Positions 1 through 8,706 of a stretch of 64,000 bases of DNA are shown in pieces. Source of the stretch: Marasmitruncus massiliensis (GTDB taxonomy: Bacteria; Bacillota; Clostridia; Oscillospirales; Ruminococcaceae); the NCBI RefSeq assembly GCF_900186535.1, contig NZ_FYDE01000003.1, positions 62,001 through 126,000 on the forward strand, written 5' to 3'. Position 1 is the stretch's first letter; each line of letters starts with the position of its first letter. Below the pieces are notes generated by a model. It was given only the letters and a program-made list of their open reading frames with translations. It was not told the origin of the DNA and did no database searches. The position numbers and the translations under genes were made by a program.

Positions 1-707
1 TTGGCCCCGGCGGCAACAACCGAATCCGTATCGCAATAGTGTGTATTTTGACGCAGGGCGACCACATCGTCATCCCAGGAACGTACAAGATAAGGGCCGT
101 TGAAAATCATCGTTTCCTTCGTCAGCCCGTATCGGGCGGAGGTGGATTCAAAAAATGCCTTGTTGCAGGGTACCGCGTAACTGGAAGCAAGGCGCTCCAA
201 AAGCAGCTGATCGGGCCGTTCCAGCCGGATGACCAGCGTGCGGCTGTCGACGGCGGATACCCCCAGTGCCGACTGACCGGCGTCTCCACTCAAAATCAGG
301 CCCGCGTTTTCAATTGCGGAGAACTGGACGGCATAAGGGCTGAAAGCAGCGGAATCAAACATCCGACGCAGTGCAAATTCGAAATCCATTGCAGTGACGG
401 GATCACCGTTGGACCAGGAAACGTCGTCGCGCAGATGAAACGTATAAGTGAGCTTGTCCGGCGAAATCTCATAAGACTCGGCCAGGCAGTTTTCAATTTT
501 GCCTGAAGACAGCTGCCGGAACAGCCCTTCAAACGTATTGGAAATAATCATGTGGGCAGTTTCGCTGGTTGCAAACTGTGGATCTAAATTTTTAACCGCT
601 GCGGGAATATCATAAGCAATCACTTGCCCCGCAGAGGAATCGGAGCCGCAGGCGGACATGCTGAAAATCAGCAGCATCGCCAGAAACAGAGTGAGTGGTT
701 TTTTCAT
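1..707 (-). CDS. Solute-binding lipoprotein, ABC importer family 5 (partial)
   Basis: Extracytoplasmic lipoprotein that should capture peptides or a similar solute for an ABC importer. The coding frame starts at 707 and leaves the window before its stop, so only about 235 N-terminal residues are visible. Residues 1-20 form a lipoprotein signal (hydrophobic core, lipobox S-M-S-A-C, Cys20). NTFEGLFR followed by YTFHLRDDVSWSNGDPVTA is the hallmark N-lobe pattern of SBP_bac_5 (OppA/DppA/NikA-like) proteins. An AAAGGT ribosome site lies 8 bases before the ATG. The solute cannot be told from this half. The permease and ATPase genes would lie beyond the left edge. Confidence 0.88.
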   Translation of the reverse strand, partial: MKKPLTLFLAMLLIFSMSACGSDSSAGQVIAYDIPAAVKNLDPQFATSETAHMIISNTFEGLFRQLSSGKIENCLAESYEISPDKLTYTFHLRDDVSWSNGDPVTAMDFEFALRRMFDSAAFSPYAVQFSAIENAGLILSGDAGQSALGVSAVDSRTLVIRLERPDQLLLERLASSYAVPCNKAFFESTSARYGLTKETMIFNGPYLVRSWDDDVVALRQNTHYCDTDSVVAAGA

Positions 708-742
708 GCTGGCGTACCTTTCACAAAGTAATCAATATATGC

Positions 743-771
743 ATTTTAGCAGAAGAACAGACAGGTTGCAA
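743..771 (-). promoter_or_regulatory. Sigma-A-type promoter for the family-5 binding protein
   Basis: On the minus strand, -35 TTGCAA (771-766), a 17-base spacer and -10 TAAAAT (748-743) lie about 35 bases before the start codon at 707. The fit to the vegetative consensus is good (4/6 and 5/6). Confidence 0.6.
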
Positions 772-799
772 CGTAGAAAAAGAAATTCCCATTTTTATA

Positions 800-828
800 G
801 AAAAAGCGGCGCCCGGGAGGGACGCCGC
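800..828 (-). terminator. Rho-independent terminator of glnN
   Basis: A 9-bp G+C-rich stem (GCGGCGTCC pairing with GGGCGCCGC, one G-T) with a 5-base loop, followed on the minus strand by TTTTT. It sits 14 bases after the glnN stop and separates glnN from the downstream binding-protein gene. Confidence 0.85.
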
Positions 829-841
829 CGACTGGATGGTA

Positions 842-2923
842 TCAAACCCGGAGAAGCAAATCGGTATAGGTGGGGATTGGCCAGACCGCGCGGTCGGTGA
901 TTTTCTCGGCGGCGTCGCAGGCGGCACGCAGGCTGTCCATACGGCCGAGAACCTCATCGCGCATATAAGCGGCGCGATGGCGCGGGTCCTCCAGGGACTG
1001 GCTTCTCGCATAGACCTCCCGCAGGGAGCAAAGTTCGCTGTCAATCTGGTCGATGATGGCGGTCAGTGAATGAAGCTGGTTAACAACCGACTGGGAAACA
1101 AGGTTTGCGGTACGCATCCGGTTGACGATTTCCGCCACATCGCCCGCGTAACGCACAACCGCCGGATAGATCTGGCGGCATACCATCTCAATCATGGTAG
1201 CCGCTTCGATATTGACGACTTTGGCGTAATTTTCAAACAGGATTTCATGGCGGGACGCGCATTCCACTGCGGTGAATACCTTGTGGCGCTTAAAGAGCGC
1301 GATGTTCTTGGGATCGATGAACGCGTCAAAGGCGTCAACCGAAGAATTCAAAATCGGCAGCCCGCGGCGTTTTGCCTCCTGTACCCAGGCGTCCGAGTAG
1401 TTGTTGCCGTTAAAAATCACGCGGCCGTGTTCCCGCACAACATCCGCAAGAATGGCACTAAACTCCGCATTACGGTCGGAAGCCGCTTCCAGACGGTCTG
1501 AGAACTGTGAAAACACGTCGGCAAGAGCGGTGTTCATCACCACATTGGTCAGCGCAATCGACTGCGAAGAGCCCAGCATGCGGAATTCAAACTTGTTGCC
1601 GGTGAACGCAAAGGGCGAGGTGCGGTTGCGGTCGGAATCGTCTTTCACCAGATCGGGCAGGGCGGAAACGCCTGTTTTGATCAGTTCCAGATCATGCATA
1701 TCCGCCGCTCCGCCCGCAGCGGCGGAAAACAGCTGGGAGGTAAGGTTTTCGCCCAGGAACATCGAAATAATCGCGGGAGGGGCCTCGTTGCCGCCCAGAC
1801 GCTGGTCATTCCCGGCGGATGCGGCGGAAGCCCGCAGAAGGTCGGCGTACTCATCCACCGCCTGCACGAATCCGGCCAGAATCAGCAGGAAGGTGCGGTT
1901 TTTCGCGAAGTCTTTTGACGGGGAAAGAAGGTTCAGCCCGTCATCGGTCGAAAGGGAATAGTTGTCATGCTTGCCGGAGCCGTTGATGCCCGCGAACGGC
2001 TTCTCATGGAGCAGGCAGGCAAGCCCTTTCTTTTTCGCCACGATGCGGAGGGTCTCCATGGTCAGCTGGTTGTGGTCGCAGGCAATATTCGCGGAGTCAA
2101 ACACCGGCGCGAGCTCGTGCTGCGCGGGCGCCACCTCGTTATGCTTGGTTTTGCAGGGGATTCCCAGCGACCAGAGCTCTTCATCCAGCGCATGCATAAA
2201 ATCCGATACGCGCAGGCGAATACGCCCGCAGTAATGGTCGTCCAACTCCTGCCCCTTGGGCGGTTTCGCGCCCAAGAGGGTGCGCCCGCAGATTTTGAGA
2301 TCCAAACGGTTTTCATAAAGGCCGCGGTCAACCAAAAAATATTCCTGCTCGGCGCCCACGGTAGGCATCACCCGTTTTGAGGAGGTATTGCCAAGCAGCC
2401 GCAGCAGCCGCAGAGCCTGCGTATTGACAGCCTCCATCGAGCGCAGCAGCGGGGTCTTCTGGTCGAGCGCCTCACCCGTATAGGAACAGAAAGCGGTGGG
2501 GATATAGAGCGTACCGTCTTTGACAAACGCGGGACTGGTGGGGTCCCACGCGGTATAGCCGCGCGCTTCAAAGGTTGCGCGAAGCCCGCCTGACGGGAAG
2601 GAGGAGGCGTCCGGCTCTCCCTTGACAAGTGCCTTGGGAGAAAACTCCAGAACCGCATTGCCGTCGCTGACCGGCTCCAGAAAAGAATCGTGCTTTCCGG
2701 CGGTGATATTGTTCAGCGGCTGGAACCAATGGGTGTAATGGGTGGCGCCCTGCTCGGTCGCCCAGTCCTTCATTCCTTCCGCCACCGACGCCGCAATCGC
2801 GGGGTCGAGCGGAAGCCCGTCCCTCTGGGTGCGTTTCAGGCTTTCATAAACATCTCTGGATAAATATTTGCGCATAGCGGCATCACCGAATACACGGCTC
2901 CCGTAAAGCGTTGTCAGTTCCAT
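842..2923 (-). CDS. glnN: Glutamine synthetase type III
   Basis: ATP-dependent cytosolic ligation of ammonia to glutamate. The 693-aa length is typical of type III (GlnN) enzymes, well above the roughly 450 aa of type I. The visible catalytic blocks are VGAEQEYFLVDR, NEVAPAQHELAPVF, HEKPFAGINGSGKHDNYSLS and EFRMLGSSQS, all in the expected order. An in-frame TTG lies 15 bases upstream, but AGGAGG overlaps it and is properly spaced from the ATG at 2923, so the ATG is chosen. The gene is monocistronic, bounded by its own terminator. The leader carries a perfect hairpin (2971-2988), and a palindrome overlaps a candidate -35 box. It is divergent from the ChrB-like gene. Confidence 0.97.
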   Translation of the reverse strand: MELTTLYGSRVFGDAAMRKYLSRDVYESLKRTQRDGLPLDPAIAASVAEGMKDWATEQGATHYTHWFQPLNNITAGKHDSFLEPVSDGNAVLEFSPKALVKGEPDASSFPSGGLRATFEARGYTAWDPTSPAFVKDGTLYIPTAFCSYTGEALDQKTPLLRSMEAVNTQALRLLRLLGNTSSKRVMPTVGAEQEYFLVDRGLYENRLDLKICGRTLLGAKPPKGQELDDHYCGRIRLRVSDFMHALDEELWSLGIPCKTKHNEVAPAQHELAPVFDSANIACDHNQLTMETLRIVAKKKGLACLLHEKPFAGINGSGKHDNYSLSTDDGLNLLSPSKDFAKNRTFLLILAGFVQAVDEYADLLRASAASAGNDQRLGGNEAPPAIISMFLGENLTSQLFSAAAGGAADMHDLELIKTGVSALPDLVKDDSDRNRTSPFAFTGNKFEFRMLGSSQSIALTNVVMNTALADVFSQFSDRLEAASDRNAEFSAILADVVREHGRVIFNGNNYSDAWVQEAKRRGLPILNSSVDAFDAFIDPKNIALFKRHKVFTAVECASRHEILFENYAKVVNIEAATMIEMVCRQIYPAVVRYAGDVAEIVNRMRTANLVSQSVVNQLHSLTAIIDQIDSELCSLREVYARSQSLEDPRHRAAYMRDEVLGRMDSLRAACDAAEKITDRAVWPIPTYTDLLLRV

Positions 2924-2970
2924 AGCAACCTCCTGCAATTTTAATCAACACAACACAAACACACACGAAA

Positions 2971-2988
2971 GCCTGCCGACCGGCAGGC
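2971..2988. repeat. Perfect 8-bp inverted repeat in the glnN leader
   Basis: GCCTGCCG and CGGCAGGC are separated by two bases, between glnN and the divergent promoter. A closely related palindrome recurs at 39843-39859 in the chvE leader. On the glnN side it is followed only by a broken T-rich stretch, so a terminator or attenuator role is uncertain. Confidence 0.5.
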
Positions 2989-3014
2989 AAAGTTTGTAAC
3001 AGGAAAAGAACTAA

Positions 3015-3046
3015 ATTTTATTTTATCATTTCGCATGTCAACATGC
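3015..3046 (-). promoter_or_regulatory. Candidate glnN promoter with overlapping palindrome
   Basis: On the minus strand, TTGACA (3041-3036) is followed after 15 bases by TAAAAT (3020-3015). The -35 box sits inside a 14-base palindrome (GCATGT-CA-ACATGC, 3033-3046) that could be an operator. The spacer is short, so this is a tentative call. Confidence 0.4.
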
Positions 3047-3095
3047 AAGCAACGACGCCCATAACTGTAATATTTTTACCATAGTCAAATAAACA

Positions 3096-3124
3096 TTGAC
3101 GGAAAAGCTAACAGTTGTTACAAT
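3096..3124 (+). promoter_or_regulatory. Strong sigma-A promoter for the ChrB-like gene
   Basis: TTGACG, 17 bases, then TACAAT: five of six consensus bases in each box with ideal spacing. It lies 32 bases before the GTG start at 3156. Confidence 0.8.
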
Positions 3125-3155
3125 TAAGACAGAATTGTTTAAAGGAGTGGCATAT

Positions 3156-3692
3156 GTGCAGAGAACCATCTGGCTGGCACTGAGCTATAACGTACCGATC
3201 AATCCGTCGAAAGCGCGCGTTTATGTCTGGCGCAAGCTCAAGGAGTTCGGCGCGGAATACTTTAAGCAGGGGGTCGCGATTTTGCCGATTTCCGCGCAAA
3301 GTATGCAGCAGTTCGCCGCACTTGCCCAGAAAATCCGGCAGATGGGCGGGGAGGCATCTATTGTGGAGCTTCGTTTTACCGACCCGATCGACGAAGCCCA
3401 GATGACCGCCCGGTTTAAAAAACAGGCTGAGGACGAATATACCGCACTGCTCAACGACTGCAAAAACGCCCTGCGTGAGCTGCGCAATCTGCCTTCCGCC
3501 TTTTCTCTTTCCCAGCAGGAGGGGGAGCGCATGAAACAGGTAGTCAAACGCTACCGCAAGGCCCGCTCCAAGGACTATTTTAAAACCAGCACTTCGCGGG
3601 AAATTGAGGCGGGAATCGACGAGATGATTGACAGCGTGCGGGAAATCGCATCGGATTTCAGCAAACAGCTCCGCTCAATGATGGAAAACTGA
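3156..3692 (+). CDS. ChrB N-terminal-domain-like protein
   Basis: 178-aa soluble protein. The opening segment (TIWLALSYNVP, then ARVYVWRKLKEFGAEYFKQG and VAILP) matches the N-terminal domain of the chromate-resistance regulator ChrB. The C-terminal rhodanese-like part of full ChrB is absent and is replaced by a Lys/Arg/Glu-rich helical tail. GTG at 3156 is chosen because AAAGGAG sits 8 bases upstream; the longer reading frame would begin inside the -35 box. No chrA transporter is nearby, so a role in chromate response is not supported. It may be a stand-alone regulator or nucleic-acid-binding protein. It converges with lepA on a shared terminator. Confidence 0.75.
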   Translation: MQRTIWLALSYNVPINPSKARVYVWRKLKEFGAEYFKQGVAILPISAQSMQQFAALAQKIRQMGGEASIVELRFTDPIDEAQMTARFKKQAEDEYTALLNDCKNALRELRNLPSAFSLSQQEGERMKQVVKRYRKARSKDYFKTSTSREIEAGIDEMIDSVREIASDFSKQLRSMMEN

Positions 3693-3712
3693 ACCGCAGG
3701 TTTACCATTAAG

Positions 3713-3745
3713 AAAAGCCATGCATCCGCAGATGCATGGCTTTTT
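3713..3745. terminator. Bidirectional terminator between the ChrB-like gene and lepA
   Basis: A perfect 10-bp stem (GCCATGCATC / GATGCATGGC) with a CGCA loop, flanked by AAAA on the left and TTTTT on the right. It can therefore stop transcription on both strands of this convergent pair. Confidence 0.9.
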
Positions 3746-3753
3746 CAGATGCT

Positions 3754-5568
3754 TCAGTCGTTGGAATCCAGCTTGAGCACAGCCATAAACGCTTCCTGCG
3801 GAACCGAGACGCTGCCGAGCTGCCGCATGCGCTTTTTGCCTTCCTTCTGCTTTTCCAGCAGCTTTTTCTTACGCGTAATGTCACCGCCGTAGCACTTGGC
3901 AAGCACATCCTTGCGCATTGCCTTGACGGTTTCGCGTGCGATCACCTTCCCGCCGATTGCGGCCTGAATGGGAATCTCAAACATCTGACGCGGGATATGC
4001 TCCTTAAGATTTTCCACCATCTTCCGGGCGCGGGGATAGGCCTTGTCCGCATGTGCGATAAATGACAGCGCGTCTACAACGTCGCCGTTGAGCAGGATAT
4101 CCAGCTTGACGAGTCTGGAATCCCGATATCCGCAAAGCTCGTAATCGAAAGACGCATATCCTTTGGTGCGGGATTTGAGCGCGTCGAAAAAGTCGTAGAC
4201 GATTTCATTGAGCGGAAGCTCATAATGCAGTTCCACACGGTCGGTATCCAGATACTTCGTGTCAAAATAAATTCCGCGCCGGTCCTGGCAAAGCTCCATG
4301 ATGTTGCCGATATAGGCGGTCGGCGTGAAGATATTCGCTTTCACGAACGGCTCCTGTGCGCTGGCAATCAGCGCGGGATCGGGGTAACTGGTGGGGTTGT
4401 CGATCCAGCGTTCCTCGCCGTTTGTCATCGTCAGCTTATAAATAACGCTGGGGAGCGTCGTGATGATATCAAGGTTGAATTCACGCTCCAGCCGTTCCTG
4501 AATAATCTCCATATGCAGGAGCCCTAAGAATCCGCAGCGGAAACCAAATCCCAGCGCCACAGAAGTTTCCGGCTCATAGGAGAGGGAGGCGTCGTTAAGC
4601 TGCAGCTTTTCCAGAGCATCGCGCAGGTCGGGATATTTTGCACCGTCCAGCGGATAGATGCCCGAAAAGACCATCGGCTGCACCTTGCGGTAACCGGGGA
4701 GCGGTTCGGCGGCAGGACGGGATGCGTCAGTGACGGTATCACCGACGGCGGTGTCCTGTACGGTTTTGATAGAGGCGGCGATATACCCAACCTGTCCCGC
4801 ATACAGTTCACTGCGCGGAACCGGTGTAGTCGCGCCCATGACGCCGCATTCCACCACGTTAAATTCCGCGCCGGTCGCCATCATCCGGATGGCCATGCCG
4901 GGCTTTACAACGCCGTCCTTCACCCGAACATACACGATGACGCCGCGGTAGCTGTCATAATAGCTGTCGAAGATCAGCGCGCGCAGCGGTGCGTCCTCAT
5001 CGCCCACGGGCGGCGGGACGTCTTTTACAATGCGCTCCAGCACCTGATGCACGTTTTCGCCGGTCTTGGCGGAGATGCGGGGCGCGTCCATGCACGGAAT
5101 CCCGATAACATCCTCCACCTCCTGCGCCACGCGCTCCGGCTCGGCCGCGGGAAGGTCGATTTTGTTGATGACCGGCGTTACCTCCAGGTCATGTTCAATC
5201 GCCAGATAGGTATTGGCAAGAGTCTGCGCCTCTATGCCCTGGGAAGCGTCCACAATCAGCACAGCGCCTTCACAGGCGGCGAGCGAACGTGAAACCTCAT
5301 AGTTAAAGTCCACATGTCCAGGTGTGTCGATCAGGTTAAAGTTATAGTCCTGGCCGTCGTCGGCGTGATAGGTCAGGGAAACCGCGCGCGCCTTGATGGT
5401 GATGCCGCGTTCCCGCTCGATATCCATATTGTCAAGAATCTGGTCTTCCATATCCCGTTTGCTGACAGTCTCGGTCTGCTCAAGGATACGGTCGGCCAGC
5501 GTACTTTTGCCGTGGTCTATATGCGCGATGATGCAAAAATTGCGAATATTCTCTCTGCGGTCTGCCAT
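3754..5568 (-). CDS. lepA: Elongation factor 4 (back-translocating GTPase LepA)
   Basis: Ribosome-associated translational GTPase, 604 aa, full family length. It shows the P-loop [13 protein letters not shown] near the N-terminus, the G3 motif DTPGHVDF, the G4 motif NKIDLP, and the LepA-specific C-terminal tail with [20 protein letters not shown] and [17 protein letters not shown]. The start ATG at 5568 has GGCAGGT five bases upstream. It closes the gpr-spoIIP-small membrane gene-lepA series, an order shared with Bacillus. A terminator (5692-5723) before lepA suggests it also has its own promoter. Confidence 0.98.
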   Translation of the reverse strand: MADRRENIRNFCIIAHIDHGKSTLADRILEQTETVSKRDMEDQILDNMDIERERGITIKARAVSLTYHADDGQDYNFNLIDTPGHVDFNYEVSRSLAACEGAVLIVDASQGIEAQTLANTYLAIEHDLEVTPVINKIDLPAAEPERVAQEVEDVIGIPCMDAPRISAKTGENVHQVLERIVKDVPPPVGDEDAPLRALIFDSYYDSYRGVIVYVRVKDGVVKPGMAIRMMATGAEFNVVECGVMGATTPVPRSELYAGQVGYIAASIKTVQDTAVGDTVTDASRPAAEPLPGYRKVQPMVFSGIYPLDGAKYPDLRDALEKLQLNDASLSYEPETSVALGFGFRCGFLGLLHMEIIQERLEREFNLDIITTLPSVIYKLTMTNGEERWIDNPTSYPDPALIASAQEPFVKANIFTPTAYIGNIMELCQDRRGIYFDTKYLDTDRVELHYELPLNEIVYDFFDALKSRTKGYASFDYELCGYRDSRLVKLDILLNGDVVDALSFIAHADKAYPRARKMVENLKEHIPRQMFEIPIQAAIGGKVIARETVKAMRKDVLAKCYGGDITRKKKLLEKQKEGKKRMRQLGSVSVPQEAFMAVLKLDSND

Positions 5569-5691
5569 TTGATACCTGCCGTTTCCGCCCGCCGGACGGG
5601 CTTTTCAGTTGCTTTGTTCAATGCTAAATTATAACACATCCGGTCCGCACTATGCAACGGGAATCTGTGCGGCGAAAAGACCGGAAGCATC

Positions 5692-5723
5692 AAAAAAACG
5701 CCCTATGAGACAGGCGTTTTTTT
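5692..5723 (-). terminator. Terminator after the small membrane gene
   Basis: An inverted repeat AAAAAAACGCC / GGCGTTTTTTT with a 10-base loop. The stop codon of the gene ending at 5703 lies inside the loop side of the hairpin, and the descending arm supplies the T-run. Confidence 0.85.
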
Positions 5724-6083
5724 GATATTTTGTAGATATTGATCATTTAAATACTGATCGTAATATTTGATCCAGTAATATTTACAGAGGGATACTGCGA
5801 TTTCTCCATTCAGGAGGGTGCGCGGCGTTACGAGGCAGGCGTATTCTTTTCGCCAGCTTTCCCATTGATTGACGGAATCGAGGGAAAGATGGTATTCCTG
5901 TCCCAGCAGCGCGACACGATAATGTAGCGCGTCGGGTTGGGAAAGGGAAAGGGCGGGCACTGTATCTCCGCTTTCGTATTGGGAACTGCTGGAATCGACC
6001 AGCAGGAACGCGGCAATCCAGCCGCTGAGGAGCAGGGATAGAAGGAATGCGGAAAAGAAGAGTCGTAAATCATTTTTTGTCAT
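5703..6083 (-). CDS. Small membrane-anchored protein in the yqxA position
   Basis: 126 aa, function not recognised. Residues about 7-30 form one hydrophobic segment (LFFSAFLLSLLLSGWIAAFLL), preceded by a short charged tail, so the remaining ~95 residues probably face outside. The rest is polar with no clear motif. It lies between spoIIP and lepA, where Bacillus has yqxA, also a small membrane protein. The placement suggests a conserved sporulation-locus gene, but sequence similarity to YqxA is not visible by eye. Confidence 0.7.
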   Translation of the reverse strand: MTKNDLRLFFSAFLLSLLLSGWIAAFLLVDSSSSQYESGDTVPALSLSQPDALHYRVALLGQEYHLSLDSVNQWESWRKEYACLVTPRTLLNGEIAVSLCKYYWIKYYDQYLNDQYLQNIKKTPVS

Positions 6084-6108
6084 CCTGTATTTTCACCTTA
6101 GATTTATC

Positions 6109-7314
6109 CTATTTATTATTTTCCGTAAGGAGCTTTGCGAGGGATTTTCCGACCATATGGGCGGTATAGATGCTTTCCTCCAGTGTATTGGCGCTGGCGC
6201 CGACTTCCAGCAGCAGCGAGCCGGTTGTCTTATCCATATTGTATTTTCGGTAACAGAAGAAAATCGGGCGGGTCAGCTGCGGATAGTCCTGCTCAATGGC
6301 ATCCTGCAGAGAGGCCGCAAATCGCAAATTCTCCCGCCACTTGGGCACATTCATCGTGCCGTCGTCGCTTCCGGTAATGATCATCAGCTGGGCGGCCTTT
6401 TTGCCGTCAATTTCCACCACCGGCTTTACAATGAGCTTTTCTTCGCGTTGAATCGCGTCCCTGTGCACATCAAGCGCAATTTTGATGGACGGATATTGAT
6501 CGAGGTAGGACTGAATGGTCTTGGCGCTGCGCTCGTAAGCGCCGTTATAAGAGGGGTAGTCGTGCTGTGTGGTATCATGCAAGACCCCGATGCCGGCATC
6601 CTGCAGTTCCTTGGCCAGGGCGTTCCCAACCGCCACCATGTTTTTCGTATTATCGGTGGAACGCCACGTATTGCGGATATCATAGGCGCTGCTGTCATAG
6701 GGCTCAAAGCTTTCGGTTGCGTGGGTGTGGAAAATAAGCACCTGCGGCTCTTTTGTATCCTCAAGCTGGATATTTAAGCCCTGCTTCATGATGGAAACCA
6801 CTTCACTGTCCGGAACCTGTGTATAGTTTCGAAGAAGCCCTTCTCCATAAGCCAGCAGATTCGAACCGCTGCCGGACATGTTTTCCTGAATCAGGGTGCC
6901 CCGGTAGGCCTCGGGAACTTCGTGGGTGTTATCCGACGCGGGCGACGGGTCCTGGCTGGTTGCTTTTTGGGGCGTCCGGGGAGGGGCGGAGGAAGATGCG
7001 CCCGAAGAAGCAGAAGATGATGTATCCGAATTTTCTTCCTCCGGGAAAGGTTCCACATAAGGGGCAACTTCACTTTCGTTGCCGTTATAGTATTCCTTAT
7101 CCAGCTTGTCTGAAAAACGATTCTCCAAAAGGGATAACGAACCCTCCGGCATACTGATCATAGCCGAGACCAACGCGGCCTTCTCCGTAAAAGCGGACAT
7201 GTCCACTGAAAATACAGCCGCAATGGTTAAGCCGATCGGCAGTATCGCGGCAACAGCGAGCAGTATCCATGGCCTTTTGCCTGACTGCTGTTTACGACCG
7301 TAATGTTTCAGCAT
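6109..7314 (-). CDS. spoIIP: Stage II sporulation protein P (peptidoglycan amidase/endopeptidase)
   Basis: Membrane-anchored hydrolase that works with SpoIID and SpoIIM to thin septal peptidoglycan so that engulfment can proceed. 401 aa: an N-terminal membrane helix (about 19-40), a low-complexity Ser/Ala/Pro linker (about 95-130), then the catalytic domain with VLIFHTHATESFEP and the later DVHRDAI block, both characteristic of SpoIIP. It lies 83 bases downstream of gpr on the same strand and is probably co-transcribed with it in the mother cell or forespore, as in other endospore formers. Confidence 0.95.
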   Translation of the reverse strand: MLKHYGRKQQSGKRPWILLAVAAILPIGLTIAAVFSVDMSAFTEKAALVSAMISMPEGSLSLLENRFSDKLDKEYYNGNESEVAPYVEPFPEEENSDTSSSASSGASSSAPPRTPQKATSQDPSPASDNTHEVPEAYRGTLIQENMSGSGSNLLAYGEGLLRNYTQVPDSEVVSIMKQGLNIQLEDTKEPQVLIFHTHATESFEPYDSSAYDIRNTWRSTDNTKNMVAVGNALAKELQDAGIGVLHDTTQHDYPSYNGAYERSAKTIQSYLDQYPSIKIALDVHRDAIQREEKLIVKPVVEIDGKKAAQLMIITGSDDGTMNVPKWRENLRFAASLQDAIEQDYPQLTRPIFFCYRKYNMDKTTGSLLLEVGASANTLEESIYTAHMVGKSLAKLLTENNK

Positions 7315-7397
7315 CCCTGTTCCCCCCTAGCCGACAGAACCGTTTCTGTTCATTTTATGAGAGGTTTCGGGAAAATATGACAATGCGGCCGAAGCAA

Positions 7398-8267
7398 TTA
7401 CGAAACCAGATAGGTGATATCCTCCATGGAAAGCCGTGGCTGAAGCGCGCTGTTGATGGCAAGAGAAAGATGCCGCGCGCCGCGGGCGATCAGTGCGTCA
7501 ATATCACGCGGGGTGACCATGACGGTGCGCGCGCGTTCGGGAATTTTGTCCTGCTCCGATTCCAGCAGGTCGGATATCATAGTCGCGCCGTCCACAACGG
7601 TAGGAATTCCGATTGATACAACCGGGACACCGAGCGTCTGTTCGGAAAGTTCCTTGCGGGAGTTCAGCACACCCGCTCCGGGGGCGATTCCCTGATCGGA
7701 AAGCTGGATGGTCTTTCCAAGACGGTCAAGTGAACGGGCTGCCAGCGCGTCAATCACAAGGACGGCGGCGGGCTTCAGGTCGTGTATCATGCTGAGAATG
7801 ATTTCACTTGTTTCGATTCCGGTCTGTCCAAGCACACCGGGGGCAATCGCTGCAACCGGGCGAAGCCCGGTCAGCCCGGTCTGTTTGGCAACCTGAGCGG
7901 GAATATGCCGTGTTGCGAAAATCTGCCGCGCCGCCAGCGGACCCAGGGCGTCGGGTGTAATATCCGAGTTGCCGAGCCCCACAACGAGCACCAGCCCAAG
8001 GGATGGAAGCAGCGAGGCGAGCTCATCGGCGAGCAGATGCGTGGCGTCGTCGGCAGGGCTGACGGAAGAATCGACCGCGGGCAGTTCAATGGTAATATAC
8101 TGCCCCTGTGCCCGCCCGAGCGCGCGTGCGCCCTGTTCGCTGGATATTACAACCCGCGTCAGCCCCACTCCGTTTCGTGTGTATTCTTCCACTGTAACCC
8201 CGTCTGGGAGGGTATCCCGATATTGTTCGGTCTGTTCCACCACGAGGTCGGTTCTAAGCAGGGACAT
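7398..8267 (-). CDS. gpr: GPR endopeptidase (spore germination protease)
   Basis: Degrades small acid-soluble spore proteins at germination so that their amino acids can be reused. 289 aa, slightly shorter than the Bacillus enzyme. Family blocks seen are RTDLVVE at the start, the YITIELPAVD segment, LVVGLGNSDITPDALGP and the ISVGIPTVVDGATMI-like region (VSIGIPTVVDGATMI here). The start at 8267 has TAGGAGGT at a good distance. It heads the sporulation cluster. No sigma-G-like promoter could be picked confidently in the upstream 100 bases. Confidence 0.95.
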   Translation of the reverse strand: MSLLRTDLVVEQTEQYRDTLPDGVTVEEYTRNGVGLTRVVISSEQGARALGRAQGQYITIELPAVDSSVSPADDATHLLADELASLLPSLGLVLVVGLGNSDITPDALGPLAARQIFATRHIPAQVAKQTGLTGLRPVAAIAPGVLGQTGIETSEIILSMIHDLKPAAVLVIDALAARSLDRLGKTIQLSDQGIAPGAGVLNSRKELSEQTLGVPVVSIGIPTVVDGATMISDLLESEQDKIPERARTVMVTPRDIDALIARGARHLSLAINSALQPRLSMEDITYLVS

Positions 8268-8306
8268 GAATAACCTCCTAATAAAACGTTAAATTTTTGT
8301 GTTCGG

Positions 8307-8335
8307 TTGTAAATCAGGCGCAACGGGTGTATATT
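8307..8335 (+). promoter_or_regulatory. Promoter for the structured leader, small membrane gene and alr
   Basis: TTGTAA, 17 bases, then TATATT. A leader of about 130 bases follows before the next start codon. Confidence 0.55.
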
Positions 8336-8470
8336 AAACTTACGCGGTCAAAACGGCCGAAGCCGTACCGGCCACGGCAGGTTGTATCCGCCGGTGCGCT
8401 GCCCGGACACGGCTATCCGCAGTCGGCGGATATGCAGTCCTTATGAGCAAATGAAAAGGAATTGAGTATC
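8336..8470 (+). promoter_or_regulatory. G+C-rich structured 5' leader, function unknown
   Basis: Between a promoter and the 58-aa gene lies a leader with several complementary segments: ACGGC-CGAA-GCCGT (8353-8366), GGCAG/CTGCC (8376-8380 with 8399-8403), and TATCCGCC/GGCGGATA (8385-8392 with 8425-8432). The last two cannot both form fully, so alternative folds are possible. It matches no riboswitch class I recognise. Confidence 0.45.
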
Positions 8471-8647
8471 ATGTCAAAAAATAAATTAGGTCTTATCATC
8501 CTTTCCGTAGGCATACTTCTATTGTTGGTTGCACTGCTGCTTTTATTCAATACAAATTCAGTCTGGGCGCTGATTACGCTGGGTGCATCCATTATAGTGA
8601 ATACAGCCGGTCTGTCTGTGATTCTTGCGAAGAAAAGGGACGACTGA
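8471..8647 (+). CDS. 58-aa two-helix membrane protein
   Basis: Function unknown. Two hydrophobic segments (about residues 6-27 and 31-50) are joined by a short turn, with a basic cytoplasmic end (AKKRDD). AAAAGGA lies 10 bases before the ATG at 8471; an upstream in-frame TTG at 8462 is too close to that site. It precedes alr by 59 bases on the same strand and is probably in one transcript with it. Confidence 0.6.
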   Translation: MSKNKLGLIILSVGILLLLVALLLLFNTNSVWALITLGASIIVNTAGLSVILAKKRDD

Positions 8648-8706
8648 ACCGGGCTTTGCCGGAAACAGGCCGGCAGAAAACATATGACAAAAGGAGATCT
8701 TTTTCC

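Noticed and set aside
39-506. 155-aa plus-strand open frame
   Set aside because: Antisense to the family-5 binding protein, whose signal peptide and domain signature are convincing; no ribosome site.
2924-2938. Upstream TTG start for glnN
   Set aside because: It lies inside the AGGAGG ribosome site that serves the ATG at 2923.
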